In this document: positions 61,041 through 64,000 of the stretch, one piece after another | Layout of the letters: each line of letters begins with the position of its first letter | Numbering within the stretch: the first letter of the stretch is position 1 | Assembly: GCA_945893045.1 (NCBI GenBank) | Contig: CAMDEA010000013.1 | Span: 16,517-80,516, forward strand | DNA: 64,000 nt | DNA from: Planctomyces sp. SH-PL62 | Lineage (GTDB): Bacteria > Planctomycetota > Planctomycetia > Planctomycetales > Planctomycetaceae | Direction of reading: 5' to 3' | Notes under the pieces: generated by a model | The model's input: only the letters and a program-made list of their open reading frames with translations | Told to the model about the DNA's origin: nothing | Databases searched by the model: none | Position numbers and translations under genes: made by a program

Positions 61041-62381
61041 ATGGCGAATTCGCCCGATAACGTCGAAGAGACCGAATACGAGATGCCGGCACTGTTCGTG
61101 CCGCCTGCGGCTTCGCGCCCTCAGATAATCCCGACGCCAGTTACGCCGGTTCCCGCTCCGCCGCCCAGTCAACGAGCCGTCGCGGTCGTGCCGATCAACG
61201 ATCCGATCGGCGAATGCCTGATGCGCTTCAGCGATGAACTGCGAGCTGGCGTGCGTCCACAAATCGAAGACTACTTGAACGAAGTCACGCCCGCTGTTCG
61301 CGAACCGCTGTTCGCGGCGTTGCTTCGAGTCGAATTGACGGCGCAGTTGGATGAGGGCGAGCCGCTGTTCATTTTCCGGCGGCAGTTTCTCGAACGATTC
61401 CCCAAACAGAAGCAGATCGTCGAACGCCTGTTCGCGGAATTCGAGGCGTCGGAAACGACCGACGTCCGCAACGAGCACACCACCGAACCGTTCGAGACTG
61501 CACCGGATTCCGAGCCGCTCACGCCGGGGCCAAATTCGACGCCGATGAAGTCGTCGCTGGGGCGCTTTCAGGTGATCCGGGAACTCGGAGCAGGTGCTAA
61601 TGGTCGCGTCTTCTTAGCTCGTGATCCGAAGCTCGGCCGTGAAGTCGCGATCAAGATTCCGCACACCGAACGGCTGAAGTCCCCTCAAGACATCGAACGC
61701 TTCCTGCGAGCGACTCGCGCCGCGGCCCAATTGCGACACGAAAACCTCTGCCCGATCTACGAAGTCAACGACGTCCCCGGCCAATACTTTCTGGTCATGG
61801 CGCACATCAAAGGGAAGCCGCTCAGTCATTTTCTTAACGAACACAAACGGCTGCCGATTCGCCAGGCGGTGCTCATCACAAAACTCATCGCCACCGCGAT
61901 GTTCGAGCCGCATCAGAAAGGGATCGTGCATCGCGATCTCAAGCCGGACAACATCCAAATCGACGAGGAGCGCCATCAGCCAGTCATCATGGACTTCGGC
62001 CTCGCGCACTTCGATATGCCCGATGAGCCGCAACTCACGCAAGACGGACAATTGATGGGCACGCCGTACTACATGTCTCCCGAACAGGCCGTCGGCCATT
62101 CGGACGAGATCGGCCCTCTGACCGACCTCTATGCTCTCGGCGTGATTCTGTACGAAATGCTCACCGGCGAGCGTCCCATCACCGGCCGAACCGTCGGCGA
62201 GGTGCTCAGGAACGTCCACACTCAGCAGCCGATCCCGCCCATCGAACATCGCCCGCAGATCGACCCGACGCTGTCGGATCTCTGCTTGAAAGCGATCGCC
62301 AAATCTCCCGCCGACCGCTTCGCCTCAATGGCTGAATTTGCCAAAGCCCTGGCGAGCTACTTGAAGACGATCAAAAGCTAA
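61041..62381 (+). CDS. serine/threonine protein kinase
   Basis: 446 residues. A 175-residue N-terminal region includes a Pro-rich stretch and an acidic helical part (FSDELRAGVRPQIEDYLNEV) often found before planctomycete kinases. The Hanks-type kinase domain is about 176-446: RELGAGANGRVFLARD (P-loop), VAIKIP (Lys), HRDLKPDNIQ (about 297), DFGLAHFD (about 318), YYMSPEQAVG. No transmembrane or sensor domain follows, so it is probably cytoplasmic. ATG 61041 is preferred over a GTG at 60945 with no Shine-Dalgarno; the choice is uncertain. Confidence 0.88.
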   Translation: MANSPDNVEETEYEMPALFVPPAASRPQIIPTPVTPVPAPPPSQRAVAVVPINDPIGECLMRFSDELRAGVRPQIEDYLNEVTPAVREPLFAALLRVELTAQLDEGEPLFIFRRQFLERFPKQKQIVERLFAEFEASETTDVRNEHTTEPFETAPDSEPLTPGPNSTPMKSSLGRFQVIRELGAGANGRVFLARDPKLGREVAIKIPHTERLKSPQDIERFLRATRAAAQLRHENLCPIYEVNDVPGQYFLVMAHIKGKPLSHFLNEHKRLPIRQAVLITKLIATAMFEPHQKGIVHRDLKPDNIQIDEERHQPVIMDFGLAHFDMPDEPQLTQDGQLMGTPYYMSPEQAVGHSDEIGPLTDLYALGVILYEMLTGERPITGRTVGEVLRNVHTQQPIPPIEHRPQIDPTLSDLCLKAIAKSPADRFASMAEFAKALASYLKTIKS

Positions 62382-62393
62382 GTCTTCGGCCTT

Positions 62394-62468
62394 CATTTTT
62401 CGCCCTTCATCTTTTGCCGCCCCGCCTTCCTTCCGCATGAGCTGGCGAAAAATGAAGGGCAAAAAATG
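62394..62468. repeat. inverted repeat, family D (copy 2)
   Basis: The arms CATTTTTCGCCCTTCATC... (62394-62418) and 62444-62468 are a close relative of the 707-779 palindrome. It lies just downstream of the kinase stop codon. Confidence 0.88.
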
Positions 62469-62650
62469 GAGACATCTTGATCGTTGACACCGGCCGCATG
62501 GCTCGGCACGATGTTCCCGCACTCCTCCAAGCCTTTCTGGTTTGGACGCCCTGGCAACGCTTCTTCACAAACCTCCTCGTTCCCGGATTCTCCTAATCCC
62601 TCGAACGAATTCCTTCCCAGTTCCTTCCTCCTCTTCGAGTCTTTCATCCT

Positions 62651-63445
62651 TTGTTTTCCCAGCCAAAAGTCATCCCCGTTTTGGGCGTGATTGGTGGCAT
62701 CGGGTCCGGCAAGAGTTCCGTGGCTCGACGCCTTCAGTCGTTTCGTCCGATCGCCGTGATCGACGCCGACCAATTCGGGCACCAAATCCTCCATCTTCCG
62801 AACGTCCAAGAACGGATTCTGAAACGCTTCGGACCAACCGTGTTTGAAACTGATTCCCAAGCCAACCCACAAATCTCAGTACAGAGTGGCACGTCCCTGA
62901 GTCATCGAAGGGCGTGTGATGCGAACGCTAACGACCACGCCCTTCCCGATGGTCAGAGCGTGCCACCCGAACTGACAGCCAACCCACAAATCTCACGCGC
63001 GGCGCTCGGGCGAGTCGTTTTTGGCTCGGACGCGGCGGCCGAAACCGCTCGGCGGGATTTGGAAGCCATCGTGCATCCGGAAATCCGATCGCTCCTGGAG
63101 CGGGAGATTCGGGAACTGCGGCGGCAAGCGAACGTCGAGGCGATCGTGCTCGACGCCGCCGTGCTGCTGGAGGCGGGATGGAATGACCTGTGTGATGTGG
63201 TGGTCTTCATCGACACGCCGCAGGCCGATCGAATCGCTCGCGTACAAGCGGGGCGAGGCTGGTCGGCCGAAGAACTCGCCAAACGTGAGGCCAGCCAATG
63301 GCCCCTGCCTCGCAAGCGAGCGGCGGCCGATGCGGTCCTCGACAACTCGAACAACGTGGACGACGCGGCCAGACAACTGTGCGAAGTAATGACCAATTTC
63401 CAAATCTCAATGTCCAATGAAATCCCAATGACAAAATCCCAATGA
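62651..63445 (+). CDS. coaE: dephospho-CoA kinase with a 39-residue repeat-encoded insertion
   Basis: 264 residues; CoaE is normally about 200. It phosphorylates dephospho-CoA in the last step of CoA synthesis. The P-loop is GVIGGIGSGKSS, followed by VIDADQFGHQIL, AALGRVVFGSDAAAETARRDLEAIVHPEI, VLDAAVLLEAGWNDLCDVVVFIDTP and a lid region ending ADAVLDNSNN. Residues about 71-109 are an insertion bounded by a 19-bp duplication and built from a palindrome. The last 18 residues (NFQISMSNEIPMTKSQ) come from another repeat. The only start after an upstream stop is TTG 62651, with no good Shine-Dalgarno, so the start is uncertain. Confidence 0.88.
   Translation: MFSQPKVIPVLGVIGGIGSGKSSVARRLQSFRPIAVIDADQFGHQILHLPNVQERILKRFGPTVFETDSQANPQISVQSGTSLSHRRACDANANDHALPDGQSVPPELTANPQISRAALGRVVFGSDAAAETARRDLEAIVHPEIRSLLEREIRELRRQANVEAIVLDAAVLLEAGWNDLCDVVVFIDTPQADRIARVQAGRGWSAEELAKREASQWPLPRKRAAADAVLDNSNNVDDAARQLCEVMTNFQISMSNEIPMTKSQ
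62860..62995. repeat. palindromic insertion flanked by 19-bp direct repeats inside coaE
   Basis: AGCCAACCCACAAATCTCA occurs at 62860-62878 and again at 62977-62995, offset 117 bp (39 codons). Between them lies an imperfect palindrome with ends GTGGCACG (62886-62893) and CGTGCCAC (62959-62966). Removing one repeat plus the insert joins ETDSQANPQIS directly to RAALGRVVF, the normal CoaE continuity. Confidence 0.93.
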
Positions 63446-63521
63446 CCAAACTTGAATGCCAGCCCTTTTGGGGATTTGGGGCTTGGACATTCATTGGACA
63501 TTGGGTTTTGGAAATTGGAAC
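63393..63521. repeat. inverted repeat covering the coaE 3' end and the gap to rho
   Basis: The left arm (CAATTTCCAAATCTCAATGT..., from about 63398) lies in the last coaE codons; the right arm ends in CATTGGACATTGGGTTTTGG (about 63490-63521). The repeat has replaced the natural C-terminus or 3' flank of coaE. Confidence 0.8.
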
Positions 63522-63578
63522 TTCTCCCGCCCCCGACTCTTCACTTCATTTCTGCGGACGACACGTCCCGAGGCCCAC

Positions 63579-64000
63579 ATGATCGAATCTCAATCACAAA
63601 AAACACTCGCCAGCCACGTCGGCTATGTGGAAGACGAACTCCCGCCCGACGATGAGGGCTTCGAGTTCCCCTCCGACCAGCGCTACGAAGACATCAAGAA
63701 GGGCGAAGTCCACATCGCCGACTTGCAGCGCATGACCATGCACGAGCTATTCGGACTCGCCAAGAAGGAGGGGCTGACCGAGTACTCCGGCCTGAAGAAG
63801 CAGGATTTGATTTTCAAAATCCTCAAGGAACGGACGAAGCTCAACGGCCTGATGTTCGGCGAGGGGACGCTGGAGATTCTGCCCGACGGCTTCGGGTTCC
63901 TCCGCAGCCCGGACTATCACTACCTGCCGTGCCCCGACGACATCTATGTCTCGCCCAGCCAAATCCGACGCTTCGGCCTGAAGACCGGAGCCACCGTCGC
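63579..64000 (+). CDS. rho: transcription termination factor Rho, 5' part (runs off window)
   Basis: The first 140 codons are visible. An acidic N-terminal segment (MIESQSQKT ... PPDDEGFEF) leads to the Rho N-terminal helical domain ([39 protein letters not shown]). The cold-shock-like RNA-binding domain follows ([39 protein letters not shown]). Rho is the hexameric RNA helicase that ends untranslated transcripts. GAGG lies about 7 nt before ATG 63579. The frame is open to the window edge, so this is truncation by the window. Confidence 0.96.
   Translation, partial: MIESQSQKTLASHVGYVEDELPPDDEGFEFPSDQRYEDIKKGEVHIADLQRMTMHELFGLAKKEGLTEYSGLKKQDLIFKILKERTKLNGLMFGEGTLEILPDGFGFLRSPDYHYLPCPDDIYVSPSQIRRFGLKTGATV

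Noticed and set aside
62393..62872. A 159-codon minus-strand frame between the kinase and coaE
   Set aside because: It runs antisense into coaE and through the family D palindrome; purine-rich composition, no start signal.

Overview
The window looks like a chromosomal segment of a Planctomycetes bacterium (Planctomycetales-like, GC-rich). This rests on family content rather than a marker gene. There are four Tat-exported DUF1501 proteins, a PSCyt1/DUF1549/DUF1553 cytochrome-like protein, a DUF1559 pilin-like protein with an H-x9-DG type C-terminus, a DUF1080 protein, a sulfatase, an HzsA-like multi-haem protein, Uma2 nucleases and giant Ser/Thr kinases. About 50 genes are supported. No rRNA, tRNA, CRISPR array, insertion sequence or prophage was recognised.

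Layout. 0-5 kb: 5' part of gatB (minus), a possible small upstream ORF, then a PSCyt/DUF1549/DUF1553 gene coupled to a DUF1501 gene. 5-19 kb: LRR lipoprotein, DUF1559 protein, gnd (6-phosphogluconate dehydrogenase), an HD-GYP protein, a PPOX flavoprotein, a DUF997 + sodium:solute symporter pair, a coiled-coil MscS channel and a FadL-type porin. 19-28.7 kb: two tandem, paralogous kinase-ATPase-TPR proteins of about 1,500 residues. 28.8-32.5 kb: DUF1501, Uma2 and an ATE/Bpt-like transferase, convergent with a TIGR01777 epimerase. 32.7-43.7 kb: beta-propeller protein, esterase, redoxin/cytochrome c/Cu-monooxygenase-like fusion, sugar isomerase, mdh, an antitoxin with a broken toxin, HEAT protein and a DUF1501-TolB/LamG pair. 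44-54.4 kb: M28 peptidase, TlpA-like lipoprotein, HzsA-like protein, DUF1080, DUF1501, SPFH and sulfatase. 54.4-57 kb: a small accessory patch with an aspartic-protease pair, an antitoxin-like gene, a Uma2 remnant, 13-bp tandem repeats, an AT-rich consensus promoter, a NYN nuclease and a hypothetical gene. 57-64 kb: threonine synthase-like, App1-like phosphatase, alkaline-phosphatase-superfamily protein, Ser/Thr kinase, coaE and the 5' part of rho.

The most striking feature is not a gene. Nearly every non-operonic junction carries a large inverted repeat (arms of about 20-35 bp, several perfect), belonging to at least six sequence families, and several families recur in the window. Similar palindromes also sit in frame inside coding sequences: a DUF1501 gene, the second giant kinase, the TolB/LamG protein, the HzsA-like protein, coaE and the PSCyt protein. 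The coaE copy is the clearest. A 117-bp (39-codon) insertion is bounded by a 19-bp direct duplication, and removing it restores a normal CoaE. Several families begin with GTAG and end with CTAC, recalling the GTAG tetranucleotide of REP/RAYT elements. I read these as mobile palindromic elements tolerated in frame, comparable in principle to Rickettsia palindromic elements. No RAYT-like transposase lies in the window, so the mobiliser is inferred.

Most exported proteins here suit a heterotrophic planctomycete that degrades sulfated or complex polysaccharides. Functional calls are from motifs and family resemblance read by eye; no database search was run.
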